The notes: generated by a model from the letters alone, not told the origin. A stretch of 64,000 bases of DNA from Sphingomonas hankookensis (GCF_028551275.1 NZ_CP117025.1:2103501-2167500), one strand, 5' to 3'; positions 11,311 through 20,529 are shown, counted from the first letter of the stretch. Translations and numbers: made by a program.

Positions 11311-11957
11311 GCGCGGCTCCATGCGGCGAGGTCGTCGGCAAGCTGTTCGGCCAGCGCGAGGTCGTCGCCCGGCTCGGCGCGGCGCCACAAGGGCGCGGCG
11401 TCGATACGCAGGTCGGCGTCCTTCGGATCGGTGCCGAGGCGGACGACGCGACGGGGATGGGTGTCGCAGGGGAGCGCCGTGTCGAGTTCGTCCAGCAGCG
11501 CGGTCGCGATGCGATTGCCGGCAATTTCGACCATCGCGGCACTGCGGTCGATCCCGCTGGCGATCCGGCCGAGTTCGCGGACCAGCGCGGTGCCGGACTG
11601 GGGCGAGAGGTGCCACCGGCCGGCAAGGTCGGCGTCGCAGTCGAGCAAGGCACCGGCGCGGATCGCCGCACCGACGACCGGGCGGTCGATGGCGGTGACC
11701 AGCGCGGTGACGGCGGCGCGCCAGTCGGCGAGGGTCGCAGCTTCGGTGGCAAGCAGGCTGTCGCCCTGTCCCGGCAGGTCGGGCAGGACCGATGCGATAC
11801 CGCGCGCGGCAAGTTCGCGGAGCAGACGCACCGCGAAGGTGCGGGTGCGGTTCGCCTCTTCGAACGGGGGCAGCAGCATCATTACGAACGGACCGGTATC
11901 GGGACCGAAGCGCCACAGCGCCTCATGCCCGCCGGGCCAGTCGTAGCGGTCGATCAA
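11295..11957 (-). CDS. Exosortase A-associated hydrolase 2
   Basis: A 220-residue alpha/beta-fold protein of the second XrtA-associated hydrolase family (hydr2_PEP). The N-terminal LLPPFEEANRTRT and the LPDLPGQGDS blocks are typical. At the place of the nucleophile elbow the sequence is GAAIRAGAL (96-104), with Arg and no Ser or Cys, so classical hydrolase activity is doubtful. It sits between the acyl carrier protein (4-base overlap) and hydrolase 1, strongly suggesting the three act together. Confidence 0.82.
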   Translation of the reverse strand: MIDRYDWPGGHEALWRFGPDTGPFVMMLLPPFEEANRTRTFAVRLLRELAARGIASVLPDLPGQGDSLLATEAATLADWRAAVTALVTAIDRPVVGAAIRAGALLDCDADLAGRWHLSPQSGTALVRELGRIASGIDRSAAMVEIAGNRIATALLDELDTALPCDTHPRRVVRLGTDPKDADLRIDAAPLWRRAEPGDDLALAEQLADDLAAWSRACVGW

Positions 11958-12226
11958 GCGGGAACCTTGGCGCGGGCGAAGGCGACCAGCGAGCCGAAGG
12001 TTTCGAGCGTGTCGCCGTCGATATCGTCATCCTCGATCAGGATGCCCAGCCGGTCCTCCATCTCGGTCAGGACGCCGGCGACGGCCATCGAATCGAGTTC
12101 GGGGAGCGCGCCGAACAGCGGGGTCGCGTCGTCGAACGCCGCCGCCCGTTCGTCCGACAGGCCGAGCACGTCGCGCAGCACCGCGCGGACCGTTTCCTCG
12201 ATCGAAGCCGAACCTGTCTGGATCAC
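11954..12226 (-). CDS. Acyl carrier protein, exosortase A locus
   Basis: A 90-residue acyl/peptidyl carrier protein. S46 in ELDSMAV is the expected phosphopantetheine attachment site, and the acidic helical character fits. The start is GTG at 12226 with GGGGAG seven bases upstream; longer reading of the frame runs into repeat DNA. It is first in a minus-strand unit with the two hydrolases and divergent from the acyl ligase, a probable loading enzyme (inference). Confidence 0.88.
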   Translation of the reverse strand: MIQTGSASIEETVRAVLRDVLGLSDERAAAFDDATPLFGALPELDSMAVAGVLTEMEDRLGILIEDDDIDGDTLETFGSLVAFARAKVPA

Positions 12227-12339
12227 GTAGTAACTCCCCTGTTTGGTCGCGGGTTTAGGGGTTGTTCGGGGTGCTGCCAAGCGGGGTGTGTTGGTCGCCC
12301 GGTGGTGGGTCGGTGACTCTGCCGGGAGCGGGCGCTCGG

Positions 12340-12694
12340 AGCGGGATTTGTCGTACCCCGGCGGAGGTCGGGGTCCAGTTGGTGCCGCGTATCGAAAGGT
12401 CGCTGACGTCCCCCGACGGGGCCCGGGCCTTCGCCGGGGTAAGGAAGGGCGGGAGCGGGGCGCTGCCACCGTATCCCCGCGAAGGCGGGGATCCAGGGTG
12501 GTTGGTCGCGGTGTCGGTTTGTTGGGCTCTGGACCCCCGCCTGCGCGGGGGTACGCTGCGTATGAGCCGCGCGGACGAGAATGCGGCGTCTGGACCCCCG
12601 CCTTCGCGGGGGTGCGGTTTTCTTCGAGGCGGCGGGGGGCTTCTTTCGCGGAGGCAGAAGAAGCGGGACCCCGGGTCGAGCCCGGGGTGACGTC
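12340..12694. repeat. Cluster of GC-rich palindromic repeats in the divergent XrtA spacer
   Basis: The 540-bp gap between the carrier protein and ligase genes holds no credible gene. It holds at least five palindromic units: near 12353-12385 (CCCCGG...CGGGG), 12473-12495 (CCCCGCGAAGGCGGGG), 12532-12555 (CCCCCGCCTGCGCGGGGG), 12593-12615 (CCCCCGCCTTCGCGGGGG) and 12665-12691 (ACCCCGGGTCGAGCCCGGGGT). Orientations alternate. ORFs calling through this stretch are artefacts of the repeats. The remaining bases next to 12767 must contain the ligase promoter, which I could not pick out. Confidence 0.8.
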
Positions 12695-12766
12695 GCGGTA
12701 AGGTGGGTGATCCACCAGAGGCTTCGCCCCCTGTATCTGGCTTTCGATCGGCGCTAGGACGCGGCG

Positions 12767-14269
12767 ATGGATTTCCCTGTTGCCCGGACGATCGATCATC
12801 TGCCTGCGCTGGGTGCCGCGCATGCTTCCGCCTTGATCGATCGGGACGGCGTGCTGAGCTTTGCCGCGTTGGAAGCGGCCGTGGCCCGCATGGCGGGGGG
12901 ATTGGCGGCGTTGCGCCTCGAACCCGGTGCGCGGGTGGCGACGTGGTTGCCGAAGACGCGGGCGGCGTGCCTGATGCCGCTGGCGGCGGCGCGGGCGGGG
13001 TTGGTGCATGTGCCGGTCAATCCGGCGCTGAAGCGGGCGCAGGTCGCGCATATCCTGTCGGATAGTGGGGCGGCGGTGCTGGTGACGCAGGCGGCGCGGA
13101 CGGCGGCGCTGGCGCCGGGCGATGTGCCGGACGGGTGCCGGGTGCTGACCGAGGCGCCGGACGGGGAGCCGGTGGCAGCAGGCGACGGCGATCCCGATGC
13201 GCTGGCGGCGATCCTCTATACCTCCGGGTCGACCGGGCGGCCCAAGGGGGTGATGCTGAGCCATGCCAATTTGTGGCTGGGGGCGGTGTCGGTCGCGCGC
13301 TACCTGAAGCTGACCCCCGACGACCGGGTGCTGGCGGTGCTGCCGCTGAGCTTCGATTATGGGCAGAACCAGCTGTTTTCGACCTGGATGGCAGGGGGTG
13401 CGGTGGTGCCGCTCGATTATCTGACGGCGCGCGACGTGGTGAAGGCGGTCGAGCGGTTCGGGGTGACGACGCTGGCCGGCGTGCCGCCGCTATGGACGCA
13501 GCTGCTGGAGGCGGAATGGCCGGCGGAGACGGCGGCGCGGCTCGAGCGGCTGACCAATTCGGGCGGGGCGCTGACGCCGCGCATGGTGCGGGCGTTGCGC
13601 GAGCGCTTCGCGGCGGCCGATCTCTATGCGATGTATGGGCTGACCGAGGCGTTTCGGTCGACCTATCTCGACCCCGCGCTGATCGATGCGAACCCGGAGG
13701 CGATCGGGTCGGCGATCCCCTTTGCCGAGGTGGCGGTGGTGCGCTGCGACGGCAGTCGGGCGGACGCCGGCGAACCGGGCGAGCTGGTCCATGCCGGGCC
13801 GCTGGTGGCGCAGGGATATTGGCGCGATGCCGAGCGGACGGCGGCGCGGTTCCGGCCGGCGCCGGACTGGATGGACAGCGGCGGGATGGCGGTGTGGTCG
13901 GGCGATACGGTCGCGGTGGGCGCGGACGGGCTGCTGCGCTTCGTCGGGCGCGATGACGAGATGATGAAGGTGGCGGGCAACCGGATCAGCCCTACGGAAG
14001 TGGAGGAAGCGGTGCTGGCGGGCGGGGAAGTGGTGGAGGCGGTCGCGGTCGGCCTGCCCGACGAGCGGCAGGGACAGGCGATCACCGTCGTTGCGCGGGC
14101 GCTGGTCGAGGATGCCGAGGCGGGGGTGCGGGCGCGGCTGCGGCGCGAGCTGCCGAGTTTCCAGCAGCCATCGCACTATGTCTGGGTCGAGGGGTTGCCG
14201 CGCAATGCGAACGGCAAGCTCGACCGGGTGGCGGTGCGGGCGATTGCCGAGCAGGCGGTGCGGTCGTGA
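12767..14269 (+). CDS. Acyl-CoA ligase (AMP-forming), exosortase A-associated
   Basis: A 500-residue adenylate-forming enzyme of the XrtA-linked ligase family (ligase_PEP_1). The ATP/phosphate loop LYTSGSTGRPKGVML is at 150-164, the YGLTEAF motif follows, and the C-terminal NGKLDR lysine completes the active site. It probably activates a carboxylic acid and loads it onto the divergent acyl carrier protein. First gene of the plus-strand XrtA operon; its TGA overlaps the GTG of the decarboxylase. Confidence 0.9.
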   Translation: MDFPVARTIDHLPALGAAHASALIDRDGVLSFAALEAAVARMAGGLAALRLEPGARVATWLPKTRAACLMPLAAARAGLVHVPVNPALKRAQVAHILSDSGAAVLVTQAARTAALAPGDVPDGCRVLTEAPDGEPVAAGDGDPDALAAILYTSGSTGRPKGVMLSHANLWLGAVSVARYLKLTPDDRVLAVLPLSFDYGQNQLFSTWMAGGAVVPLDYLTARDVVKAVERFGVTTLAGVPPLWTQLLEAEWPAETAARLERLTNSGGALTPRMVRALRERFAAADLYAMYGLTEAFRSTYLDPALIDANPEAIGSAIPFAEVAVVRCDGSRADAGEPGELVHAGPLVAQGYWRDAERTAARFRPAPDWMDSGGMAVWSGDTVAVGADGLLRFVGRDDEMMKVAGNRISPTEVEEAVLAGGEVVEAVAVGLPDERQGQAITVVARALVEDAEAGVRARLRRELPSFQQPSHYVWVEGLPRNANGKLDRVAVRAIAEQAVRS

Positions 14270-15498
14270 AGCCGGTCGGGCCGATCCCGGCGGGCTTTGC
14301 CGGACCGTCGCGGCTGATGGTCGGCGGAGTCGACTTTGCCGAGCTGCTGGAACGCGCCGGGGATACGCCGGCGTTCCTGTATGACGGGGCGGCGCTGGCG
14401 GCGCGGGTGGCGCGGTTGCGCGCAGCGCTGCCGGAGGCGGTGCGGGTCCACTATGCGATCAAGGCCAATCCGCACCGCGACGTGCTGGCGGCGATGGCGG
14501 GCATGGTCGACGGGCTGGATGTCGCATCGGGCGGCGAACTGGCGATGGCGCTGGCGGTGAAGCCGGCGGCGGCGATCAGTTTTGCGGGGCCGGGCAAGCG
14601 CGACGACGAACTGGCGGCGGCGATCACGGCCGGCGCGACGCTGCATGTCGAGTCGGAGGGCGAGGCGGATCGGGCGCTGGCGGTCGGCGACCGGCTGGGG
14701 CGCACCCCACGGATTGCCGTGCGGGTGAACCCGGATTTCGAACTGCGCGGGTCTGGGATGCGGATGGGCGGACGCGCGTCGCCCTTCGGCATTGACGCAG
14801 CGCGGGTGCCGGCGCTGGTGAAGCGGCTGGTCGCGGTCGGCGCGGACTGGCATGGGTTCCACATCTTTGCCGGATCGCAGACGCTGGACAGCGCGGCGAT
14901 CAGCGAGGCGCAGGCGGCGACGCTGGCGCTGGCCGAACGGCTGGCGGAAGAAGCGGGCGCGGTGCCGGCGTTCATCAATCTGGGCGGCGGGTTCGGCATT
15001 CCCTATTTCGCGGGCGACACCCCGGTCGATGTCGAGGGCGTCGGGCAGGCGCTGGGCGAGGCGCTGGCGCGGCGCAGGGCGGTGCTGGCCGAGACCGGTT
15101 TTGCGGTCGAACTGGGGCGATGGCTGGTCGGCGAGGCGGGGGTGTATTGCACGCGGGTCGTCGATGTGAAGGAGAGCGGCGGCGAGACCTTCGTCGTGGT
15201 CGATGGCGGGCTGCACCACCAACTGGCGGCGAGCGGCAATTTCGGGACGGTGGTGCGGCGCAATTATCCGGTCGCGGTGGCGGAGCGGATGGACGCCGCG
15301 CCGGTGATGACCGCGTCGGTCGTCGGGTGCTTGTGTACGCCGTTGGACCGACTGGCCGACCGGGTGGCTTTGCCCGCGGTGGCGGTCGGCGATACGATCG
15401 TGCTGTTCCAGGCGGGGGCCTATGGTGCGACGGCCAGCCCGGCGGCGTTTCTGGGCCACCCGCCGGCGCGCGAACTGTTCGTCGCAAAGGACGGGTAA
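14266..15498 (+). CDS. PLP-dependent decarboxylase, exosortase A-associated
   Basis: A 410-residue fold type III PLP enzyme (alanine racemase/diaminopimelate decarboxylase type), XrtA-associated family dCO2ase_PEP1. Schiff-base lysine K66 lies in HYAIKANPH; the Cys motif GCLCTPLD is near the C-terminus; the glycine-rich LGGGFGIPY phosphate loop is present. It likely decarboxylates an amino acid to give an amine that decorates the polysaccharide or carrier-bound group. The GTG start overlaps the upstream stop (GTGA). Confidence 0.88.
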   Translation: MKPVGPIPAGFAGPSRLMVGGVDFAELLERAGDTPAFLYDGAALAARVARLRAALPEAVRVHYAIKANPHRDVLAAMAGMVDGLDVASGGELAMALAVKPAAAISFAGPGKRDDELAAAITAGATLHVESEGEADRALAVGDRLGRTPRIAVRVNPDFELRGSGMRMGGRASPFGIDAARVPALVKRLVAVGADWHGFHIFAGSQTLDSAAISEAQAATLALAERLAEEAGAVPAFINLGGGFGIPYFAGDTPVDVEGVGQALGEALARRRAVLAETGFAVELGRWLVGEAGVYCTRVVDVKESGGETFVVVDGGLHHQLAASGNFGTVVRRNYPVAVAERMDAAPVMTASVVGCLCTPLDRLADRVALPAVAVGDTIVLFQAGAYGATASPAAFLGHPPARELFVAKDG

Positions 15499-15636
15499 GC
15501 GCGCGGAGTCCCGTTATGGTGCGTGTTGCGGGAATCGGGTCTATACTCAACCCTATCTTTACCCCTTTGGCAGCATAGCAGGGGCAGTCCTGCGCAGTCC
15601 GGTTGCGGCTGCGCTCGTTCGGAACGAGGTATGGTA

Positions 15637-16272
15637 ATGCGTCGCAGTCATGGTTTGGGGACGGGTGTGGCGCTGATGGCCCTGCTGGGCGGATGCGCCG
15701 GGGGGGCGACGCGCCCCGAGCTGCCGCCCGCGCCGTTCGTGCAGGCGAAGGAAGCGCCGGGCGAGGCCTATGTCATCGGGCCGCTCGACCAGCTGAGCAT
15801 CTTCGTGTGGCGCAACCCCGAACTGTCGACCAAGGTGCAGGTGCGCCCCGACGGGCGGATCACCACGCCGCTGATCAACGACATGCCCGCCACCGGCAAG
15901 ACGCCGGCGATGCTGGCCGACGATCTGAAGCTGGCGCTGGGCGAATATGTGAAGGACCCGCTGGTTTCGGTGATCGTCGAGAATTTCTCGGGCACGTTCA
16001 GTCAGCAGGTGCGCGTGGTGGGAGCGACCGAGAAGCCGGCATCGCTGCCGTACCGGGCGAACATGACGCTGCTCGACGCGATGATCGCGGTGGGGGGGCT
16101 CAACCAATATGCGTCGGGCAACCGGGCGCGGCTGGTGCGGTATGACCGCGCGACGGGCAAGCAGTCGGAATTCGGCTTGCGGATTTCCAGCCTGCTCAAG
16201 AACGGCGATGCGAGCGCGAACGTGAAGCTGCAGCCGGGCGACGTCATCATCATCCCCGAGAGCATGTTCTGA
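15637..16272 (+). CDS. Polysaccharide export lipoprotein (Wza-like), XrtA system
   Basis: A 211-residue outer-membrane export lipoprotein. The signal ends in LMALLGGC (Cys20). A polysaccharide-export domain (YVIGPLDQLSIFVWRNPELS, then PDGRITTPLI) and a SLBB-type segment (QVRVVGATEKP onward) follow. It would form the secretion channel for the polymer assembled by this operon. Start at 15637 is preferred to an ATG at 15631 because GGAACGAGG is correctly spaced only for the former. A 138-bp gap precedes it, the largest inside the first part of the operon, so an internal promoter is possible (TATACT at 15542 without a clear -35). Confidence 0.88.
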   Translation: MRRSHGLGTGVALMALLGGCAGGATRPELPPAPFVQAKEAPGEAYVIGPLDQLSIFVWRNPELSTKVQVRPDGRITTPLINDMPATGKTPAMLADDLKLALGEYVKDPLVSVIVENFSGTFSQQVRVVGATEKPASLPYRANMTLLDAMIAVGGLNQYASGNRARLVRYDRATGKQSEFGLRISSLLKNGDASANVKLQPGDVIIIPESMF

Positions 16273-16273
16273 G

Positions 16274-17797
16274 ATGGACGGGCTGTACGACGAGCTGAAG
16301 CTGATCCTCCACGCGATCTGGCAGCGGCGCTGGATCGCGCTGGCGGTGGCGTGGGTGGTGTGCCTGGGCGGATGGCTGGCGGTGAGCCAGATTCCCAACA
16401 GCTATCAGTCGACCGCGCGGGTCATGGTGCAGATGCGGCAGGTGTTGCCCGGTGCCGAGGCGGCGGTCGCTCAGAACGATCAGGCGAAGAATATCGACCG
16501 CATCCGCCAGACGCTGACGTCCGCCGTGAACCTCGAAAAGGTGGTGCGGGGCACGTCGCTGAACGAGACGGTCGCCAATGACCGGGACGTGGGCGACCGG
16601 ATCGCGTCGTTGCAGAATGCGATCAAGCTGACGCAGCAGCAGGACAATCTGTTCGAGATTTCGGCGACGTCGGGCAATCCGAAGGTCGCGCGCGAGGTCG
16701 TGCAGAAGATGATCGACATCTTCGTGCAGGACAACCTGGCCAGCGACCGCGACGCGACGGTGCAGTCGCTGCGCTTCCTCGACCAGCAGCTATCGCAGCG
16801 GCAGAAGCAGCTGGCCGATGCCGAGGCGCGGCGGCAGGCGTTCCAGGCGCAATATATGGCGATGCTGCCGGGCACCGGGTCGCTCGACGACCGCATGTCG
16901 AATGCGCGCAGCGAGCTGGCGCAGATCGACGGCGATCTGGCGGCGGCGCAGTCGAGCCTGAATGCGGCCAATGCGCAGATGGCGGGGACGGCGGCGACGC
17001 TGCCGGGGACGGCGGGGACGGCGATGGTCGGGCCGGCGCGGGCGCGGCTGAATGCGATCGAGGGTCAGATCGCCGAGGGGCGCAGCCGCGGCTGGACCGA
17101 TCAGCATCCCGATATGGTGGCGCTCAATCGCCAGCTGGCTTCTGCGCGAGCGGCGGCGCGGGGCGAGGGTGGCGGCGTCAGCGGCGGCACGGCGGCGTCG
17201 CCCAACCCGTTCTACCTGCAACTGCGCGCGACCCAGGCCGACCGGCAGGCGCGGGTGGCCGAGCTGCAGCAGCGCAAGAGCCAGATCGAAAGCCAGCTGA
17301 ACGGACTGCAGGCGAAGATCGCGGCCGACCCGCAGGCGGCGGCGCAGCAGTCGCAGCTGGACCGCGATATCGCGTCGCTGAAACAACAATATGACGCGCT
17401 GTTCCAGGACCGTGAGGAAGTGCGGCTGCGCAGCAGCGTGCAGACCGATACCGATGCGCTGAAGTTCAACGTGATCGATCCCCCGACCCAGCCGAGCAAA
17501 CCGACCGCACCCAACCGGCCGCTGCTGCTGCTGGGCGTGCTGGTGGTCGGGATCGGCGCGGGCGTCGGCATCGCCTTTGCGCTCAGCCGGGTGAGGACCA
17601 GCTTTGCCACCGCACAGAAGCTGGAAAAGATCAGCGGGATGCCGGTGCTGGGGTCGATCGGCGAGGTCGTGACCGATGCGGTCCGGGAGACACGCAAGCG
17701 GCGCCTGAAGCTGTTTGCGGGTGGCGCGGGCGCGCTGGTCGCGGCATTCGTGCTGTTGCTGGGGCTGGAATTCGCCCAGCGCGGGCTGGTGGCGTGA
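16274..17797 (+). CDS. Polysaccharide chain-length determinant, XrtA system
   Basis: A 507-residue Wzz/GumC-like inner-membrane protein (pepcterm_ChnLen family). A first membrane helix near residues 17-37 is followed by a long periplasmic coiled-coil stretch rich in Gln/Ala, then the Pro-rich TQPSKPTAPNRP motif, a helix near 418-438 and a final helix near the C-terminus. It would control polymer length with the tyrosine kinase encoded next. Only one base separates it from the export gene. Confidence 0.88.
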   Translation: MDGLYDELKLILHAIWQRRWIALAVAWVVCLGGWLAVSQIPNSYQSTARVMVQMRQVLPGAEAAVAQNDQAKNIDRIRQTLTSAVNLEKVVRGTSLNETVANDRDVGDRIASLQNAIKLTQQQDNLFEISATSGNPKVAREVVQKMIDIFVQDNLASDRDATVQSLRFLDQQLSQRQKQLADAEARRQAFQAQYMAMLPGTGSLDDRMSNARSELAQIDGDLAAAQSSLNAANAQMAGTAATLPGTAGTAMVGPARARLNAIEGQIAEGRSRGWTDQHPDMVALNRQLASARAAARGEGGGVSGGTAASPNPFYLQLRATQADRQARVAELQQRKSQIESQLNGLQAKIAADPQAAAQQSQLDRDIASLKQQYDALFQDREEVRLRSSVQTDTDALKFNVIDPPTQPSKPTAPNRPLLLLGVLVVGIGAGVGIAFALSRVRTSFATAQKLEKISGMPVLGSIGEVVTDAVRETRKRRLKLFAGGAGALVAAFVLLLGLEFAQRGLVA

Positions 17798-18726
17798 GTG
17801 GGGATGACAAGGTGAACGACCAATCGCACCGGGCCATGCGCGCATCGTTGCTGGAGCGCGCGGCGGATCGTTGGCAGCTGGGGCCGAAGCCCGAACTGCC
17901 GCCGGTCGCCATGCCCGACCTGCCTCCCCCACCGCCGCCGGTCGCGGCGAAGCCTGCCGCGCGCAAGATGCCGCCGGCACGCATCCGTCCGTTCGATCCA
18001 GCGCGGATCGATCGCGAACGGCTGGCCGAGGCGGGGATGCTGGTGCCCGGTGGTCCGGTGACGGCGCTGGCCGAGGAATTCCGGCTGGTGAAGCGCCAGC
18101 TGCTGACCACCGCCGCCGATATCGAGAAGCGCGACCCGCAGGCGGCGCGCATGGTGCTGGTGTGTTCGGCGCAGCCGGGCGACGGCAAGACCTTCTGTGC
18201 GATCAACCTCGCCCTGTCGCTGGCGGCGGAGCGCGATTTGCAGATCCTGCTGGTCGATGCCGATTTCCCGAAGCCCGACATTCTCGACCGGCTGGGCATC
18301 GCCGCGAGCGGACAGGGGCTGCTCGACGCGCTGGGCGATCCGGCGATCGATGTCGAGGCGCTGGTGATCCCGACCGACGTGCCGCAGCTGTCGGTGCTGC
18401 CGGCGGGCAAGCGGACGAACGCCGATACCGAGTTGCTGCGTAGCGACCATGCGCAGGACGTGCTGGAGCGGCTGCTGAGCGCCGATCCCGACCGGATCGT
18501 CATCTTCGATTCGCCCCCCGCGCTCGCCGCGTCGCCGGCCGCGGTGCTGGCGTCGCTGGTCGGGCAGACGGTGCTGGTGGTCCGCGCCGATCGCAGCAGC
18601 GAATCGGACCTGCGCGAGGCGGTGGCGCTGCTCGACGGGTGCGACGATATCCAGCTGCTGCTGAACGCGACGACGTACCGGGCGGAAGGGGCGCGGTTCG
18701 GCTATTACGGGCAGGATAAGGAATGA
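17794..18726 (+). CDS. Tyrosine autokinase, XrtA system
   Basis: A 310-residue bacterial tyrosine kinase domain (pepcterm_TyrKin type). Walker A SAQPGDGKT is at 125-133 and the Walker A' LLVDADF at 152-158. The N-terminal 70 residues are Pro-rich and probably disordered. The C-terminus contains only a short Tyr pair (FGYYGQDKE) as likely autophosphorylation site, less than the Tyr cluster of Wzc. It acts on the cytoplasmic face of the chain-length protein. GTG start overlaps the upstream TGA. Confidence 0.88.
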   Translation: MSGDDKVNDQSHRAMRASLLERAADRWQLGPKPELPPVAMPDLPPPPPPVAAKPAARKMPPARIRPFDPARIDRERLAEAGMLVPGGPVTALAEEFRLVKRQLLTTAADIEKRDPQAARMVLVCSAQPGDGKTFCAINLALSLAAERDLQILLVDADFPKPDILDRLGIAASGQGLLDALGDPAIDVEALVIPTDVPQLSVLPAGKRTNADTELLRSDHAQDVLERLLSADPDRIVIFDSPPALAASPAAVLASLVGQTVLVVRADRSSESDLREAVALLDGCDDIQLLLNATTYRAEGARFGYYGQDKE

Positions 18727-20330
18727 TGCGCTGGCTCGCCCTGCCGGTCGTGGTCGCAGCGTCGGCAAGCCCGGCGCTGGCGCAGCGGGTCGAGGTGTCG
18801 CCCTATATCGAGGCGGGGCAGGTGCTGCTCGCCGATCTGAACGACGGCGATGTGGTGACCTATACCCAGCTGACCGCCGGGGTCGATGCGACGATCACGA
18901 CGCAGCGGGTGCAGGTCCAGGCCAATTACCAGTATCAGCGGCTGATCGACTGGGGCGACGATTTCGGCAATGGCGACGTCCATTCGGGCCTGGCGCGGGC
19001 CAATGTGCAGATTACCCGCTGGCTGAACCTGGAAGGCGGCGCGATCGCCACGCGGGCGCAGGGCGATACGCGCGGCGGCGGGTTCGGACCGCTGGTCAAT
19101 GCGAGCAACGTCAATACCGCGCAGGTTTATGGCCTCTATGCCGGGCCGAGCGTCAACACGCGCGTCGGCCCGTTCGCGGTCAACGGCACCTATCAATTCG
19201 GTTATGTGAAGGCGGAGACGCCGGGCGTGGTCGATCTGGCGCCGGGGCAGCGGCGGCTGGATTATTATGACGAGGCGACCAGCCATCTGGTGATGGGCAG
19301 CGCCGGCACCCGCGCGGGCACGCTGCTGCCGATCGGCTTCACCGTGTCGGGGGCGTGGCTGCGTGAGGATGCGGGGCAGCTCGACCAGAAGTTCGAGGGC
19401 GCGTACGGCCGGGTCGATGCGGTGCTGCCGATCACGCGGACGCTGGCGGCGGTCGGTGGCGTCGGCTACGAAAAGATCGAGGTGACGCAGCGCGACCCGC
19501 TGCTCGATGCGCAGAATATTCCGGTTGTCGATGGCGCAGGGCGGTTCGTGACCGATCCGGCGTCGGCGCCGCGCATCGCCTATGACACCGACGGCATCAT
19601 CTGGGACGCGGGCGTATTGTGGCGGCCCAGCCCCCGCACCGCGCTGGAGGCGCGGCTGGGGCGGCGCTACGGGTCGATGAGCTACACTGGGTCGCTGCAA
19701 TGGCAGGTCAGCCCGGCATCGGCATTGCAGGTCGGTGTTTACGACAGCGTGACGACGTTCGGGCGGCAGCTGACCGGATCGCTGTCGCAGCTGCCGATCA
19801 ACTATATCGGGGGCGAGGACCCGTTCGGTGCGCGTTATGGCGGGTGCGTGTTCGGCGGAGGCGTGACGCCGGAGGGCGCGTCCAATGCCGGCGGATGCCT
19901 CACCCCGGTATTCCAGTCGGTCAGCGCGGCGACCTTCCGCGCGCGGGGCATCGATGCGGTCTATTCGATCACGCGCGGTCCGACGCGGCTGGGGCTGGGC
20001 GCGGGCTATGCCAGCCGGGCCTATTATATCCCGCCGGTGCCGGGCGCGGTCATCTATCGCACGCGCGACGAGAGCTATTATGTCCAGGGCTTCGGCCAAT
20101 GGGCGCTCGACAGCCGGTCGTCGGTCAGTGCGGACCTGTATGCGAACTATTTCGCCAGCGGGATCGAAGGCGGGCTGGACGCATGGGGCGGCGGTGCGCA
20201 GGGCGGCTATTATCGCAGCTTCGGGCGGGCCTATGGCAGCCTGACCGCCGGGGTGTACGGGTTCGACGTGGAGCGGAGCCAGTCGGACCTGATCGCGCAG
20301 GCGTTGCTGGCGGTCGGGTTCCGTTTCTAA
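18723..20330 (+). CDS. XrtA-associated outer-membrane beta-barrel protein
   Basis: A 535-residue secreted protein with a signal peptide ending near SPALAQ. The remainder has alternating short beta-type strands rich in Tyr/Gly and ends in a C-terminal Phe (VGFRF), the usual signature of an outer-membrane beta-barrel. It matches the PEP-CTERM system-associated outer-membrane family (TIGR03016). Role probably in polymer passage or surface retention. ATGATG start overlaps the kinase stop. Confidence 0.82.
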   Translation: MMRWLALPVVVAASASPALAQRVEVSPYIEAGQVLLADLNDGDVVTYTQLTAGVDATITTQRVQVQANYQYQRLIDWGDDFGNGDVHSGLARANVQITRWLNLEGGAIATRAQGDTRGGGFGPLVNASNVNTAQVYGLYAGPSVNTRVGPFAVNGTYQFGYVKAETPGVVDLAPGQRRLDYYDEATSHLVMGSAGTRAGTLLPIGFTVSGAWLREDAGQLDQKFEGAYGRVDAVLPITRTLAAVGGVGYEKIEVTQRDPLLDAQNIPVVDGAGRFVTDPASAPRIAYDTDGIIWDAGVLWRPSPRTALEARLGRRYGSMSYTGSLQWQVSPASALQVGVYDSVTTFGRQLTGSLSQLPINYIGGEDPFGARYGGCVFGGGVTPEGASNAGGCLTPVFQSVSAATFRARGIDAVYSITRGPTRLGLGAGYASRAYYIPPVPGAVIYRTRDESYYVQGFGQWALDSRSSVSADLYANYFASGIEGGLDAWGGGAQGGYYRSFGRAYGSLTAGVYGFDVERSQSDLIAQALLAVGFRF

Positions 20331-20355
20331 CGGGCCGCCGCCGCCGTGATCGTAT

Positions 20356-20384
20356 CGTCACCCCGGGTCAAGCCCGGGGTGACG
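20356..20384. repeat. Palindromic intergenic repeat, GTCACCCCGGG family
   Basis: A 29-base near-perfect palindrome, CGTCACCCCGGGTC then AAGCCCGGGGTGACG. An identical unit lies at 32240-32268, and diverged units at 12665-12691 and 28185-28275. It sits after the beta-barrel gene and may act as a terminator or attenuator inside the operon. Confidence 0.85.
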
Positions 20385-20529
20385 GGGGGATAGGTGGGCG
20401 TGCCTTTCGCCGACGTCGTTCGAGCAGTCGTGCACCCCTACCGGCCGGGAACGGAACAGGGTAAATTCGCCGGATTATAAACGAACATTCAACCGATTGG
20501 CGGCTACGGTCCCGCCATTGGAGACGATG

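Noticed and set aside
12340..12694. Possible CRISPR array from evenly spaced repeats
   Set aside because: Units alternate in orientation, differ in sequence and spacing, and no cas gene is present.
12243..12701. Plus-strand ORFs through the repeat cluster
   Set aside because: They consist of Gly/Arg-rich translation of palindromic repeats, are not bounded by ribosome sites, and differ in every frame.
15542..15547. TATACT as an internal promoter before the export gene
   Set aside because: No acceptable -35 hexamer at 16-18 bases; left as a remark only.
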